DNA from: Hyperoodon ampullatus
Lineage: Eukaryota; Chordata; Mammalia; Artiodactyla; Ziphiidae
Length of the DNA: 64,000 nt
Direction: 5' to 3'
Assembly: GCA_949752795.1 (NCBI GenBank)
Contig: OX457061.1
Location: 40,332,338 to 40,396,337, forward strand
Under the pieces are notes generated by a model that worked only from the letters and a program-made list of their open reading frames with translations, did not search any database and was not told where the DNA came from. Shown one piece after another: positions 22,699 through 34,315 of this stretch. A program made the position numbers and the translations under genes. The stretch's first letter is position 1, and each line of letters begins with the position of its first letter.

Positions 22699-25600
22699 TT
22701 AGATTCCATAACTGTGTGTTAGCATACGGTATTTGGTTTTCTCTTTCTGACTTACTTCACTCTGTATGACAGTCTCTAGGCCCATCCACCTCACTGCAAA
22801 TAACTCAATTTCATTTCTTTTTAGGGCTGAGTAATATTCCATTGCATATATGTGCCACATCTTCTTTTTTTTTTTGCGGTATGCGGGCCTCTCACTGCTG
22901 TGGCCTCTCCCGTTGCGGAGCACAGGCTCCGGACGAGCGGGCTCAGCGGCCATGGCTCACGGGCCCAGCTGCTCCGCGGCATGTGGGATCCTCCCCGACC
23001 GGGGCACGAACCCGTGTCCCCTGCATCGGCAGGCGGACTCTCAACCACTGCGCCACCAGGGAAGCCCAGTGCCACATCTTCTTTATCCATTCATCTGTCA
23101 ATGGACACTTAAGTTCCTTCCATGTCCTGGCTATTGCAAATAGTGCTGCAGTGAACATTGTGGTACATGACTCTTTGAATTATGGTGTTCTCTGGGTATA
23201 TGCCCAGTAGTGGGATTGCGGGGTCATATGGTAGTTCTATTTTTAGGTTTTTAAGGAACCTCCATACTGTTCTCCATAGTGGCTGTATCAATTTGCATTC
23301 CCACCAACAGTGCAAGAGGGTTCCCTTTTCTCCACACCCTCTCCAGCATTTATTGTTTGTAAATTTTTTGATGATGGCCATTCTGACCAGTGTGAGGTGA
23401 TATCTCATTGTAGTTTTGATTTGCATTTCTCTAATGATTAGTGGTGTTGAGCATCCTTTCATGTGTTTGTTGGCCATCTGTATATCTTCTTTGGGGAAAT
23501 GTCTATTTAGGTCTTCTGCCCATTTTTGGCTTGGGTTGTTTATTTTTTTGATATTGAGCTGCATGAGCTGTTTATATATTTTGGAGATTAATCCTTTGTC
23601 AGTTGCTTCGTTTGCAAATATTTCCTCCCATCCTGAGGGTTGTCTTTTCGTCTTGTTTATACATTTCCTTTGCTGTGCAAAAGCTTTGAAGTTTCATTAG
23701 GTCCCATTTGTTTATTTTTGTTTTTATTTCGATTTCTCTAGGAGGCGGGTCAAAGAGGATCTTGCTATGATTTATGTCATGGAGTGTTCTGCCTATATTT
23801 TCCTCTAAGAGTTTGATAGTGTCTGGCCTTACATTTAGGTCTTTAATCCAATTTATTTTTGTGTATGATGTTAGGGAGTGTTCTAATTTCATTCTTTTAC
23901 ATGTAGCTGCCCAGTTTTCCCAGCACCACTTACTGAAGAGACTGTCTTTTCTCCATTGTATATTCTTGCCTCCTTTATCAAAGATAAGGTGACCGTATGT
24001 GCGAGGGTTTATCTCTGGGCTTTCTGTCTTGTTCCATTGATCTATATTTCTGTTTTTGTGACTGTACCATACTGTCTTGATTACTGTAGCTTTGCAGTAT
24101 AGTCTGAAGTCAGGGAGCCTGATTCCTCCAACTCTTTTTTTCTTTCTCAAGATTGCTTTGGCTATTCAGGGTCTTTTGTGTTTCCATCCAAAATGTGAAA
24201 TTTTTTGTTCTAGTTCTGTGAAAAATGCCAGTGGTAGTTTGATAGGGATTGCATTGAATCTGTAGATTGCTTTGGGTAGTAGAGTCATTTTCACAATGTT
24301 GAATCTTCCAATCCAGAAACATGGTATATCTCTCCATCTGTTTGTATCATCTTTAATTTCTTTCATCAGTGTCTTATAGTTTTCTGCATACAGGTCCTTT
24401 GTCTCCTTAGGTAGGTTTATTCCTAGGTATTTTATTCTTTTTGTTGCCATGGTAAATGGGAGTGTTTCCTTAATTTCTCTTTCAGATTTTCATCATTAGA
24501 GTATAGGAATGCAAGAGATTTCTGTGCATTAATTTTGTATCCTGCTACTTTACCAAATTCATTGATTAGCTCTAGTAGGTTTCTGGTATCATCTTTAGGA
24601 TTCTCTATGTATAGTATCATGTCATCTGCAAACAGTGACAGATTTATTTCTCCTTTTCCTATTTGGATTCCTTTTATTTCTTTTTCTTCTCTGATTTCTG
24701 TGGCTAAAACTTCCAAAACTATGTTGGATAATAGTGGTGAGAGTGGGCAACCTTGTCTTGTTCCTGATCTTAGTGGAAATGGTTTCAGTTTTTCCCATTC
24801 AGAATGATGCTGGCAGTGCGTTTGTCACATATGGTCTTTATTATGTTGAGGAAAGTTCCCTCTATGCCTACTTTCTGGATGGTTTTTATCATAAATGGGT
24901 GTTGAATTTTGTCAAAAGGTTTTTCTGCATCTATTGAGATGATCATATGGTTTTTCTCCTTCAGTTTGTTAATATGGTGTATCACATTGATTGATTTGCG
25001 TATATTGAAGAACCCTTGCATTCCTCAGATAAACCCCACTTGATCATGGTGTATGATCCCTTTAATGTGCTCTTGGATTCTGTTTGCTAGTATTTTGTTG
25101 AGAATTTTTGCATCTATGTTCATCAGTGATATTGGCCTGTAGTTTTCTTTCTTTGTGACATCTTTGTCTGGTTTTGGTATCAGGGTGATGGTGCCTCGTA
25201 CAATGAGTTCAGGAGTGTTCCTCCCTCTGCTATATTTTGGAAGAGTTTGAGAAAGATAGGTGTTAGCTCTTCTCTAAATGTTTGATAGAATTTGCCTGTG
25301 AAGCCATCTGGTCCTGGACTTCTGTTTGTTGGAAGATTTTTAATCACAGTTTCAATTTCAGTTCTTGTGATTGGTCTGTTTATATTCTCTATTTCTTCCT
25401 GGTTCAGTCTTGGAAGGTTGTGCTTTTCTAAGAATTTGTCCATTTTTTCCAGGTTGTCCATTTTATTGGCATATAGTTGCTTGTAGTAATCTCTCATGAT
25501 CCTTTGTATTTCTTCAGTGTCAGTTGTTACTTCTCCTTTTTCATTTCTAATTCTATTGATTTCAGTCTTCTCCCTTTTTTTCTTGATGAGTCTGGCTAAT

Positions 25601-26740
25601 GGTTTATCAATTTTGTTTATCTTCTCAAAGAAACAGCTTTTAGTTTTATTGATCTTTGCTGTTGTTTCCTTTGTTTCTTTTTCATTTATTTCTGATCTGA
25701 TCTTTATGATTTCTTTCCTTCTGCTAACTTTGGGGTTTTTTTGTTCTTTCCCTAATTGCTTTAGTTGTAGGGTTAGGTTATCTATTTGAAATGTTTCTTG
25801 TTTCATGAGGTAGGATTGTATTGTTATAAACTTCCCTCTTAGAACTGCTTTTGCTGCATCCCATAGGTTTTGAGTCATCGTGTTTTCATTGTCATTTGTT
25901 TCTAGGTATTTTTTGTTGTCCTCTTTGATTTCTTCAGTGATCTCTTGGTTATTTAGTAGTGTATTGTTTAGCCTCCATGGGTTTATATGTTTTACAGATT
26001 TTTTCCTGTAATTGATATCTAGTCTCATAGCGTTGTGGTTGGAAAAGATACTTGATATGATTTCATTTTTCTTAAATTTACCAAGGCTTGATTTGTGACT
26101 CAGTCTATGATCTATCCTGGAGAATGTTCCATGAGCACTTGAGAAGAAAGTGTATTCTCTTGTTTTTGGATGGAATGTCCTATAAATATCAATTAAGTCC
26201 ATCTTTTTTAATGTATCATTTAAAACTTGTGTTTTCTTATTTATTTTCATTTTGGATTATTTGTCCATTGGTGAAAATGGGTTGTTTAAGTCCCCTACTA
26301 TTATTGTGTTACTGTCGATTTCCCCTTTTATGGCTGTTATTAGCATTTGCCTTATGTATTGAGGTGCTTCTATGTTGGGTACATAAATATTTACAATTGT
26401 TGTATATCTTCTTGGGTTGATCCCTTGATCATTATGTAGTGTCTTTCTTTGTCTCTTGTAATAGCCTTTATTTTAAAGTCTATTTTGTCTGATATGAGAG
26501 TTGCTGCACCAGCTTTCTTTTGATTTCCATTTGCATGGAATATCTTTTTCCATCCCCTCACTTTCAGTCTGTGTGTGTCTGTAGGTCTGAGGTGGGTCTC
26601 TTGTAGACAGGATATATACGGGTCTTGTTTTTATATCCATTCAGGCAGTCTATGTCTTTTGGTTGGAGCATTTAATCCATTTACATTTAAGGTAGTTATT
26701 GATATGTATATTCCTCTTACCATTTTCTTAATTGTTTTGC
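22699..26740 (-). pseudogene. L1 ORF2 (endonuclease/reverse transcriptase), multiply broken
   Basis: ORF2p supplies the endonuclease and reverse transcriptase for L1. The longest open piece is 25180-26250, with the endonuclease end (SRIDH) and the start of the RT. The RT active-site FADD is seen near 24621-24632 ([11 protein letters not shown]). The zinc-knuckle region follows ([18 protein letters not shown] within 23109-23564), and the C terminus is at 22699-22860 (MEYYSALKRNEIE). The endonuclease N-terminal motif reads GDLNNPFS with a stop soon after it. Frameshifts and stops separate at least six segments, and a SINE interrupts the last 200 codons. Confidence 0.88.
22867..23068 (-). mobile_element. 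CHR-type SINE, antisense, inside the L1 ORF2 end
   Basis: Ends 'ccaccagggaagccca' on the + strand, with the poly-T tail at 22867. A perfect 15-bp duplication, gtgccacatcttctt, lies at 22852-22866 and 23069-23083. This insertion is younger than the L1. Confidence 0.95.
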
Positions 26741-26781
26741 ATTTTTTATTGTAGGTCTTTTCCTTCTCTTGTGTTTCCTGC

Positions 26782-27672
26782 CTAGAGAAGTTCCTTTAGC
26801 ATTTGTTGCAAAGCTGGTTTGGTGGTGCTGAATTCTCTTAGCTTTTGCTTGTCTGGAAAGGTTTTAATTTCTCTGTCAAATCTGAAGGAGATCCTTGCTG
26901 GGTAGAGTAATCTTGGTTGTAGGTTTTTCGCTTTCATCGCTTTAAATATGTCCTGCCACTCCCTTCTGGCTTGCAGAGTTTTTGCTGAAAGATCAGCTGT
27001 TAACCTTTTGGGAATTCTGTTGTATGTTATTTGTTGCTTTTCATTTGCTGCTTTTAATATTTTTTCTTTGTATTTAATTTCTGATAGTTTGATTAATACA
27101 TGTCTTGGTGTGTTTCTCCTTGGATTTATCCTGTATGGGGCTCTCTGTGGTTCCTGGACTTGATTGACTATTTCCTTTCCCATATTAGGGAAGTTTTCAA
27201 CTATAATCTCTTCAAATATTTTCTCAGCCTGTTTCTTTTTCTCTTCTTCTTCTGGGACCCCTGCAAATCGAAGGTTGGTGCGTTTAGTGTCCTGGAGGTC
27301 TCTGAGACTGTCCTCAATTCTTTTCATTCTTCTTTCTTTATTCTGCTCTGCAGTAGTTATTTCCACTATTTTATCTTCCAGGTCACTTATCCGTTCTTCT
27401 GCCTCAGTTATTCTGCTGTTGATTACTTTTAGAGAATTTTTTATTTCATTTATTGTGTTGTTCATCATTGTTTGTTTGCTCTTGAGTTCTTCTGGGTCCT
27501 TGTTATATGTTTCTTGTATTTTCTCCATTCTATTTCCAGGATTTTGGATAATCTTTACTATCAGTACTCTGAATTCTTTTTCAGGTAGACTGCCTGTTTA
27601 TTCTTCATTTGTTTGGTCTGGTGGGTTTTTACCTTGCTGCTTCATCTGCTGTGTGTTTCTCTGTCTTCTCAT
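26782..27672 (-). pseudogene. L1 ORF1 (ORF1p), one premature stop at codon 25
   Basis: ORF1p is the trimeric RNA-binding chaperone of L1. The frame starts at ATG 27672-27670 (MRRQRNTQQM) and spans 297 codons including the stop. It is interrupted only by TAA at 27600-27598 (codon 25). Downstream, 248 residues are open from a Met at 27528: a coiled coil (ITEAEERISDLEDKI), the RRM core (LRFAGVPEEEE) and the C-terminal domain (ARREWQDIFKAM, ARISFRFDREIK), ending QQMLKELL. Re-initiation at the internal Met would lose only the N-terminal tail, but there is no evidence that this happens. Confidence 0.88.
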
Positions 27673-28410
27673 TTTGCTTAACTTAAACTGTGTTTGGGGT
27701 CTCCTTTTCGCAGGCTGCTGTTCGGTAGTTCGCATTGTTTTTGGTGTCTGCTGCCAGTGGCTAAGCTTGCTTCAGAGGGTTGTGTATGTTTCCTGGTGGA
27801 GGGGACTGTTGCCTGTGTTCCGGTGGATGAGGCTGGATCTTGTCTTCTGGTGGGCAGGACCGCATCCAGTGGTGTGTTTTGGGTTGTCTGTGAACTTAGT
27901 ATGATTTTAGGCAGCCTCTCTTCTAATGGGTGGGGTTGTGTTCCTGTCTTGCTAGTTGTTTGGCATAGGGTGTCCAGCACTGCGGCTTGCTCGTTGTTGA
28001 GTGGAGCTGGGTCTTAGTGTTGAGATGGAGATCTCTGTGAGATCTCTGTGTGATATTACATGGGGCCAGGAAGTCTCTGGTAGGCCAGTGGCCTGAACTT
28101 GGTTCTCCCACTTCAGAGGCTCAGGCCTGACAGACGGCCGGAGCACCAATTCCCTGTCAGCCACTCGGCTCAGAAGTAAAGGGAGAAAAAAAATGAAAGA
28201 AAGAAAGGAAACAATAAAATAAAGTTATTAAAATTAAAAATTAAAAAAATTATTAAACATAAAAAAATAAGAAAGTAATAAAGAGAAAAGAAAGAACAAC
28301 CAAACCAAGAAACAAATCCACCAATGATAACAAGCACTAAAAACTATACAAAAACAAAAAAAAAAACACAAAAAATGGGACAGGCAGAACCCTAGGACAA
28401 AAGATAAAAA

Positions 28411-29217
28411 TTTCTTTGAGGACTTTCAGCTTTCAGGGTAAGGCTTGGCCAGTAAATTGTGGATAATTGCAGCCCTTCTCATGGTAGAGACCACCCATCA
28501 CCCTCTAGACTTATGGCAGGCAGCTCTACCTGCATTCCTAGATAGGCTTGCGGGAAAAAGGGTTAGCAGTGCTTGATAAATTTTGGTGTAGTATCAAAGG
28601 AGAATATGTGTAATTGTGTGAAGAAGCTATTATAATACTCCTGCCTTTTAAAACTACATATCTGTGTGGGGCTAGACTCTCCATATAGTTCAACCCAAAA
28701 AAACATATTGCAACAAATTAAATGCAGAAGTAAATACAAGAATCCAGCTGTCTTCTTTCAAGCCATATAGGAAAGAAATTTGCAAACATATAAAAGAGTG
28801 CTGGGCTTCCCTGGTGGCGCAGTGGTTAACAATCCGCCTGCCAATCCAGGGTACACAGGTCCAAGCCCTGGTCCGTGAAGATCACACATGCCGTGGAGTA
28901 GCTAGGCCCGTGCACCACAACTACTGAGCCTGCGCTCTAGAGCCCCTGAGCCAAACTACTGAGCCCGCCTGCCTCAGCTACTGAAGCCCCTGACCCTGGA
29001 GCCCGTACTCCGCAACCAGAGAAGCTACCACAGTGAGAAGCCCGTGCACTGCAACAAGAAGCCCGCACAGAGCAACAAGAAGCCTGCGCACCGCAACGAA
29101 GAGCAGCCCCCGCTCACTGCAACTGGAGAAGGCCCGCATGCAGCAACAAAGACCCGGTGCAGCCAAAAATAAGTAAATAAGAAGAGCACACTGTATACTT
29201 AAAAAAAAAAACAAACC
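28411..29217 (+). mobile_element. Composite retrocopy: L1M 5' UTR piece plus SINE, inserted in the L1 5' UTR
   Basis: 28415-28802 is about 96 percent identical by eye to 52486-52878 (both begin 'tttgaggactttcagctttc') and is followed by a SINE at the same place. The unit ends in an 11-base A-run at 29201-29211. It is flanked by an imperfect repeat of about 31 bp containing 'aaccctaggacaaa' (28379-28410 and 29218-29249). This pattern fits a retrotransposed, 5'-truncated transcript. Confidence 0.7.
28803..29185 (+). mobile_element. CHR-type SINE, sense, within the composite unit
   Basis: Head 'gggcttccctggtggcgcag', then 'gttaacaatccgcctgccaa', and an enlarged middle with repeated 'tactgagcc/tactgaagcc' blocks. 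The tail is 'gccaaaaataagtaaataag'. Longer than the other copies because of internal block duplication. Confidence 0.9.
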
Positions 29218-30670
29218 GACAGACACAACCCTAGGACAAATGGTAAAAGCAAAGCTATACAGACAAAATCACAAAAAGAAGCATACAGATACACACTCAC
29301 AAAAAGAGAAAAAAGGAAATATATATGTATATTAAAAAAAAAAAGGAAGAGAGCAACCAAATCAATAAACCAATCTACCAATGATAATAAGCTCTAAATA
29401 CTAAACTAAAATAAACATAACACCAGAAACAAAATTAGATGCAGAAAGCCAACCCCAAGTCTACAGTTGCTCCCAAAGTCAACCACCTTAATTTTGGGAT
29501 GGTTCATTGTCTTTTCAGGTATTTCACAGATGCAGGGTACATCATGTTGATTGTGGAGATTTAATCTGCTGCTCCTGAGGCTGCTGGGAGAGACTTCCCT
29601 TTCTCTTCTTTGTTCTCACAGCTCCCAGGGTTCAGCTTTGGATTTGGCCCCGCCTCTGCATGTAGGTCGCCTGAGAGCGTCCGTTCAAGCCCAGGCAGGA
29701 CGGGCTTAAAGTAGCAGCTGATTCGGGGGCTCTGGCTCACTCAGGCTTGGGGGAGGGAGGGGTTCGGCATGCGGGGTGAGCCTGCAGCGGCAGAGGCCAG
29801 CATGACGTTGCACCAACCTGAGGCGTGCCATGTGTTCTCCTGGGGAAGTTGTCCCTGGATCACAGGACCCTGTCTGTGGCGGGCTGCACAGGCTCCCGGG
29901 AGGGGAGGTGTAGATAGTGACCTGTGCTTGCACACAGGCTCCTTGGTGGCTGCAGCAGCAGCCTTAGTGTCTCATGCCCGTCTCTGGGGTCCGCGCTGAT
30001 AGCCGCGGCTCGTGCCCATCTCTGGACCTCGTTTGGCAGTGCTCTGAATCCCTTCTCCTCGCGCACCCTGAAACAACGGTCTCCTGACTCTTAGGCAGAT
30101 GCAGACCTTTTCCCGGACTCCCTCCCGGCTAGCCATGGCGCACTAGCCCCCTTCAGGCTGTGTTCACACAGCCAACCCCAGTCCTCTCCCTGGGATCCGA
30201 CCTCTGAAGCCGGAGCCTCAGCTCCCAGTCCCCACCCGTCCCGGCGGATGAGCAGACAAGCCTCTTGGGCTGGTGAGTGCTGGTCAGCACCGATCCTCTG
30301 TGCAGGTATCTCTCCGCTTTGCCCTCTAAACCCCTGTTGCTGCGCTCTCCTCCGTGGCCCCAAAGCTTCCCCCCAACCCACTCCCCATCTCTGCCAGTGA
30401 AGGGGCTTCCTAGCGTGTGGAAAATTTTCCTCCTTCACAGCTCCCTCCCCGAGGTGCAGGTCCCATCCCTATTCTTTTGTCTCTGTTTTCCTTTTTGCCC
30501 TACCCAGGTATGTGGGGGATTTTCTTGCCTTTTGGGAAGTCTGAGGTTTTCTGCCAGCGTTCAGTAGGTGCTCAGTAGTTGTTCCACATATAGATGTACT
30601 ATTGATGTATTTGTGGGGAGGAAGGTGATCTCCACGTCTTACTCCTCCACAATCTTGAAGGTCCCTCCTC

Positions 30671-30685
30671 GGGAGAAGTAAGTTT
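30671..30685. repeat. Right target-site duplication of the full-length L1
   Basis: gggagaagtaagttt, the partner of 22319-22333. It abuts the L1 5' terminus directly, showing that the 5' end is complete. Confidence 0.88.
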
Positions 30686-30759
30686 GACCAGGTAGGCTGA
30701 GGCCCTGTAGGGGAGGCTATGCTTAGGAATCCAGTGAAGGATTGGAGTAGTAGGGGTTA

Positions 30760-31180
30760 CAGGAACACTTCCCATGTCTTTGCCCACACACGATGGCCGC
30801 TTTTCCACCGCCCTTCTCTGATCCCTCTAGTCATTTTTCTCCGTCTAGCGCAGCCAACATTACATACCCTCTCTTTCCTATACCTCCTTCTCCTCTCTCT
30901 TTCTCTCCTTCCCTAGCTGTCAGAATCAGCTCAGAAGTCATCATCTCTGGGAGCACTCTGAAACCCTACAGTTAGAATTAGTCATTACTTCCTCTGTTTC
31001 CACAGTGATTGTCTTACCCCTTCATTATAGCACTTAGTGCATTCTGTCTTGTATTACGGATATTTCCATCTCTATCTCCCTTCATCGGATTGTAGGGGGC
31101 TTCTTATCACAATAGCCCCAGTAGAGTGGCTTGAATGCAGATCATACTTAATATATGTTTGTTAATGAATGAATAAGGGA
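30760..31180 (+). mobile_element. L2 LINE 3' end, sense
   Basis: A pyrimidine-rich stretch, then 'attatagcacttagtgcatt' and the end 'atatgtttgttaatgaatga', as in the L2 3' region. Confidence 0.65.
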
Positions 31181-32275
31181 TCCTTGTTTACAAAAGTTTT
31201 TATTTATATTATGTGTTAAGAGATAGATGTAGTAGAGACCAAAGTGGTGGAAATTCTAAAGGACTTTAATGATCAGATGAAGAAATTGTTTGGAGAAGTA
31301 TAAAATATGTGCTCTGTCTCAGTTCAAGAGTATTGACCACAATTTGGCTCTCCTAACCCTTTGCCTGAGCATAAACCACAGCCCTTCTTCCACACCCATA
31401 CCCTGCGCCAAACCGCAACCTCATAGCTCCAGCTTTACTAACCCGCCTGTGAATGTGCTGCCTGTTACAAGACGGAGCAGATACAATGAGACTAGGACAA
31501 GAAAGAACACCTGAAAACAAGGGAAATGGATTTTCCCCTGATTTATTTAAAACTTTTCTTCTCAAAAGTTCACTTTCATGGTATAAGCAGTTTTAAGTGG
31601 CTTTTCAAACATTAGCAGAGTTCAAACTCATACATGAATCAAAATTGGGCTTAAAATGTTTTATGCACAGCTGTGTTGGTTCTTGCACTTTCCACGCTTG
31701 AAGGATTTTAGATCACTAGTCCGTGTGTTGCATTTGCACGTTTTCTTTATGCCTTTCAAATCGGAGCCTATTCATATACGTGCACATCTTTTTGTAGATA
31801 ATGATTTATGTGTTTAGAAGCTTACTTCCTCATCAGTAAAATGAGGGGGTTGCAGTAGAAGGTTTCCAAGATTGCTTTGTCAGCATTTTAAAATGAGTCA
31901 ATGATCGTGTGACTGTAGGAATTAATTTTTGTCCAAGGGCCAGTGCCTACAGAATCTTTAATGGTTTTTTCTTTAGAATGTTTGCCACTAGGTGGCAGTA
32001 AGAAATATTATTCTTAGCGATGAGAAGTGCTTATCAATTTTTAAGTTTACTTTAAAAGAGAGATTTGTAGGTCTAAAGTTTAAGGTGTCTGTTTTGAAGT
32101 TATGCAACCATAGCCAGACCTCAATATGTTGTTTCTAGGACTTATGCTTATTTCATCCAGGGATAAAACTGTTGTGTCCCTTCATAGCAATTTGTATTAG
32201 GGAATTATGAGAAAAAACACATAAGTTAAAGCACGTAATTGCATTTTACAAAACATTTTTTTATGATAAAAAGTA
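31181..32275. other. Non-coding DNA, nothing recognised
   Basis: About 1.1 kb of intron without a coding frame of interest or a repeat I can name. Confidence 0.45.
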
Positions 32276-32279
32276 AGAT

Positions 32280-33210
32280 GTGGTAATTGTAGAAACTTTG
32301 GAAATACAGGTAGTATAAAGGAGAAATTTTAAATCACTCCCAGAAATAATATATGTTAACTGTTTGTCATGTTTCTTCCTAGTATTTTTCGCATATAAAA
32401 TTAATATCACATTGAATATACAGTTTTTACACCTTGATTTTCAAATTAATGTTACATTGTCTTTTCCTATGTCATTAAATATCTTTTTTACAACGTGATT
32501 CATGCTGTTGGATAAACCAAGATGGATTCAACCAATCCAATGTTGTTGGGTGCTTTGGTTGCTTCTAGTTTTTCACTCTTATAAGTAATACTGTCATGAA
32601 CCTAAATCTTTCCTTAGGATATATTTTTGGAAATCAAATTACTGAATAAAAGGATATGAATTTTAATGCTTAGGTTACATATCATCAAATGAGTTCCCAG
32701 GAAGGCTTTACAAATTTGTGCTCCCAGAACTTCCCTGGTGGCACAGTGGTTAAAGAATCCACCTACCAATGAAGGGGACACGGGTTCGAGCCCTGGTCTG
32801 GGAAGATCTCACATGCCGTGGAGCAACTAAGCCCGTGTGCCACAACTACTGAAGCCCGTGCACCTAGAGCCCGTGCACTGCAACAAGAGAAGCCACCTCA
32901 ATGAGAAGCCAGCCCGCCACAACAGAAGAGTAGCCCCCACTCACCGCAGCTAGAGAAAACCCACATGCAGCAATGAAGACCCAACGCAGCCAAAAATAAA
33001 TAAGTAAATAAGTAAATAAAAAATAAATCTATTTATTTAAAAAAATTTGTGCATCCAACAGCAATGGAGTGCCCCTTACCACATCCTTGCCAACACTGAG
33101 TATTAAGGTATAGGGTTGTTTTTCTTTTTATTTTTTAAACAGCAAGAGGTAGGGTGGGGAACTAATCTTTATAGCATTTGATTTTTTAAAAAATCAGTTT
33201 CTAACCATAT
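32280..33210 (-). mobile_element. Old LINE relic (L1ME/HAL1-like), antisense, split by a SINE
   Basis: 'tttcttcctagtatttttcg', 'aataaaaggatatgaatttt' and 'ccttgccaacactgagtatt' follow the reversed order of an old LINE 3' part. A SINE sits between 32722 and 33042. Confidence 0.5.
32722..33042 (+). mobile_element. CHR-type SINE, sense, long form
   Basis: 'acttccctggtggcacagtg' and 'gggttcgagccctggtctgg', with the tail 'gccaaaaataaataagtaaa'. Duplication aaatttgtgc at 32712-32721 and 33043-33052. Confidence 0.93.
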
Positions 33211-34135
33211 CATTTTGGGAATTTAAGCCAAGACAGGTCTGCCAGTTAAGTTATTTTCGTCATTCCAAGACCTTAAGCATTATAGTCAGCTTGTATAATG
33301 CAGGTGTTGTGAATACTGTTGAGGGAAATGTTTATGGCTATTTTAAACATTACTCAGGAATTATTTACAGTCCCTGATTGCACCCTCTGAATCTATTGAA
33401 TGTCCTAGATTTTTTTTTTTTAACTTTCATTGGCTTAGCTGCCGGAGTAACTCATGCAGTTTTGGGGAGATAACCTCCATGCCTTGGTCCAGCACCCAGC
33501 CTGTGAGTGCTTCCGGGCAGCACTGGATTACAAGGGAAAGGCTTAAGACCTACAGTCTTAGCTGACCCTTAACTGTTACTGGCTTGAAACCGGTTTTCTT
33601 CTATTGTGCATACACTGTGTTACTTTCTATCTCAACTGGGTCTGTAGTACTTCATGCTTTAATTTTTAAAAGTCAGTCAAGTGAATTATGATGGCAGCCA
33701 CCGGTTTCTAGGTGGCTTAATTAAAACTTTGCTTAATTTAATTGTATTAAAAACTGAATTTATGGGACTTTAAGTGATATGCCATACTTAGAGAATGTAG
33801 CCCAGTGCTTCACACATGGTAAGCACTCAAAAAACTTTGGTTGTTATAATTGTTAGAATTCCCTCAAGAAGCAACACTTAACCAGGTAAATGGACTAGAG
33901 CATACTAAAATCTTGGGGGACCAAAGAGCCTTCAGGGCCCCAAACAAGCTAGTGCGGGAAAGTCAGCCCTAGGCAAGGGCTGCAAAACCAGTGGGGCCAG
34001 GTTCATCCTTTGGAGAGAAGTTTGGGCTTCACTGTAAGAGTTATTGGGAGTCTTAAGCTGAATACCAATCAGATTTGCATTGTTAAACTATTCTAGCTGC
34101 TTCATAGAGAATGCATACAGGGAGATTCCCTACAA
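33211..34135. other. Non-coding DNA with a small MIR/L2-like patch
   Basis: 33780-33835 ('gcttcacacatggtaagcac') looks like a short reversed MIR/L2 fragment. The rest is unassigned. Confidence 0.4.
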
Positions 34136-34139
34136 GGTT

Positions 34140-34315
34140 TGGCCGCAGAGTAGGTAACCAGCCTTGGGCATGTTACTTACTTTCATTGTGTCTCAGTTTC
34201 CTCATCTATAACACATTTAGTAGTAGCACTTACCCCATAGGCTGTGGGGATTAAATGAGTTGATATTGATAGAACAGCTCCCAGCATATAAGTGCTTTAA
34301 ATGTTTGTTAAATAG
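34140..34315 (-). mobile_element. MIR SINE, antisense
   Basis: 'tgggcatgttacttactttc', 'tctcagtttcctcatctata' and 'ggggattaaatgagttgata' are the reversed MIR core. Confidence 0.85.

Larger units (their letters stand above)
22334..30670 (-). mobile_element. 5'-complete L1 retrotransposon, antisense to FANCC, inactive
   Basis: From right to left on the minus strand: the 5' end (30670, 'ccttcaagattgtgg'), a long GC-rich 5' UTR, ORF1 (27672-26782), ORF2 (about 26740-22699), a 3' UTR and an A-tail (poly-T at 22331-22340). A 15-bp duplication frames it. Total length is 8.3 kb, including a SINE in the 3' end and an 800-bp insert in the 5' UTR. Both ORFs are broken, so it cannot move by its own proteins. 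It is the best-preserved L1 of the window and clearly younger than the other L1 pieces. Confidence 0.92.
27673..30670 (-). promoter_or_regulatory. L1 5' UTR / internal promoter region, antisense
   Basis: Sequence upstream of ORF1 on the minus strand. 29560-30670 is GC-rich (for example 'tggggtccgcgctgatagcc') and ends at the L1 5' terminus. 28190-28410 and 29218-29460 are A-rich on the + strand and hold similar 'ctaccaatgataa' motifs, indicating internal tandem duplication. In other mammals L1 5' UTRs contain a sense pol II promoter and often an antisense one; activity here is inference. An inserted unit occupies 28411-29217. Confidence 0.75.

Noticed and set aside
27164..27904. 246-codon + strand open frame
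   Set aside because: It is the reverse-strand shadow of L1 ORF1 and the start of the L1 5' UTR. The minus strand carries the recognisable ORF1p sequence.
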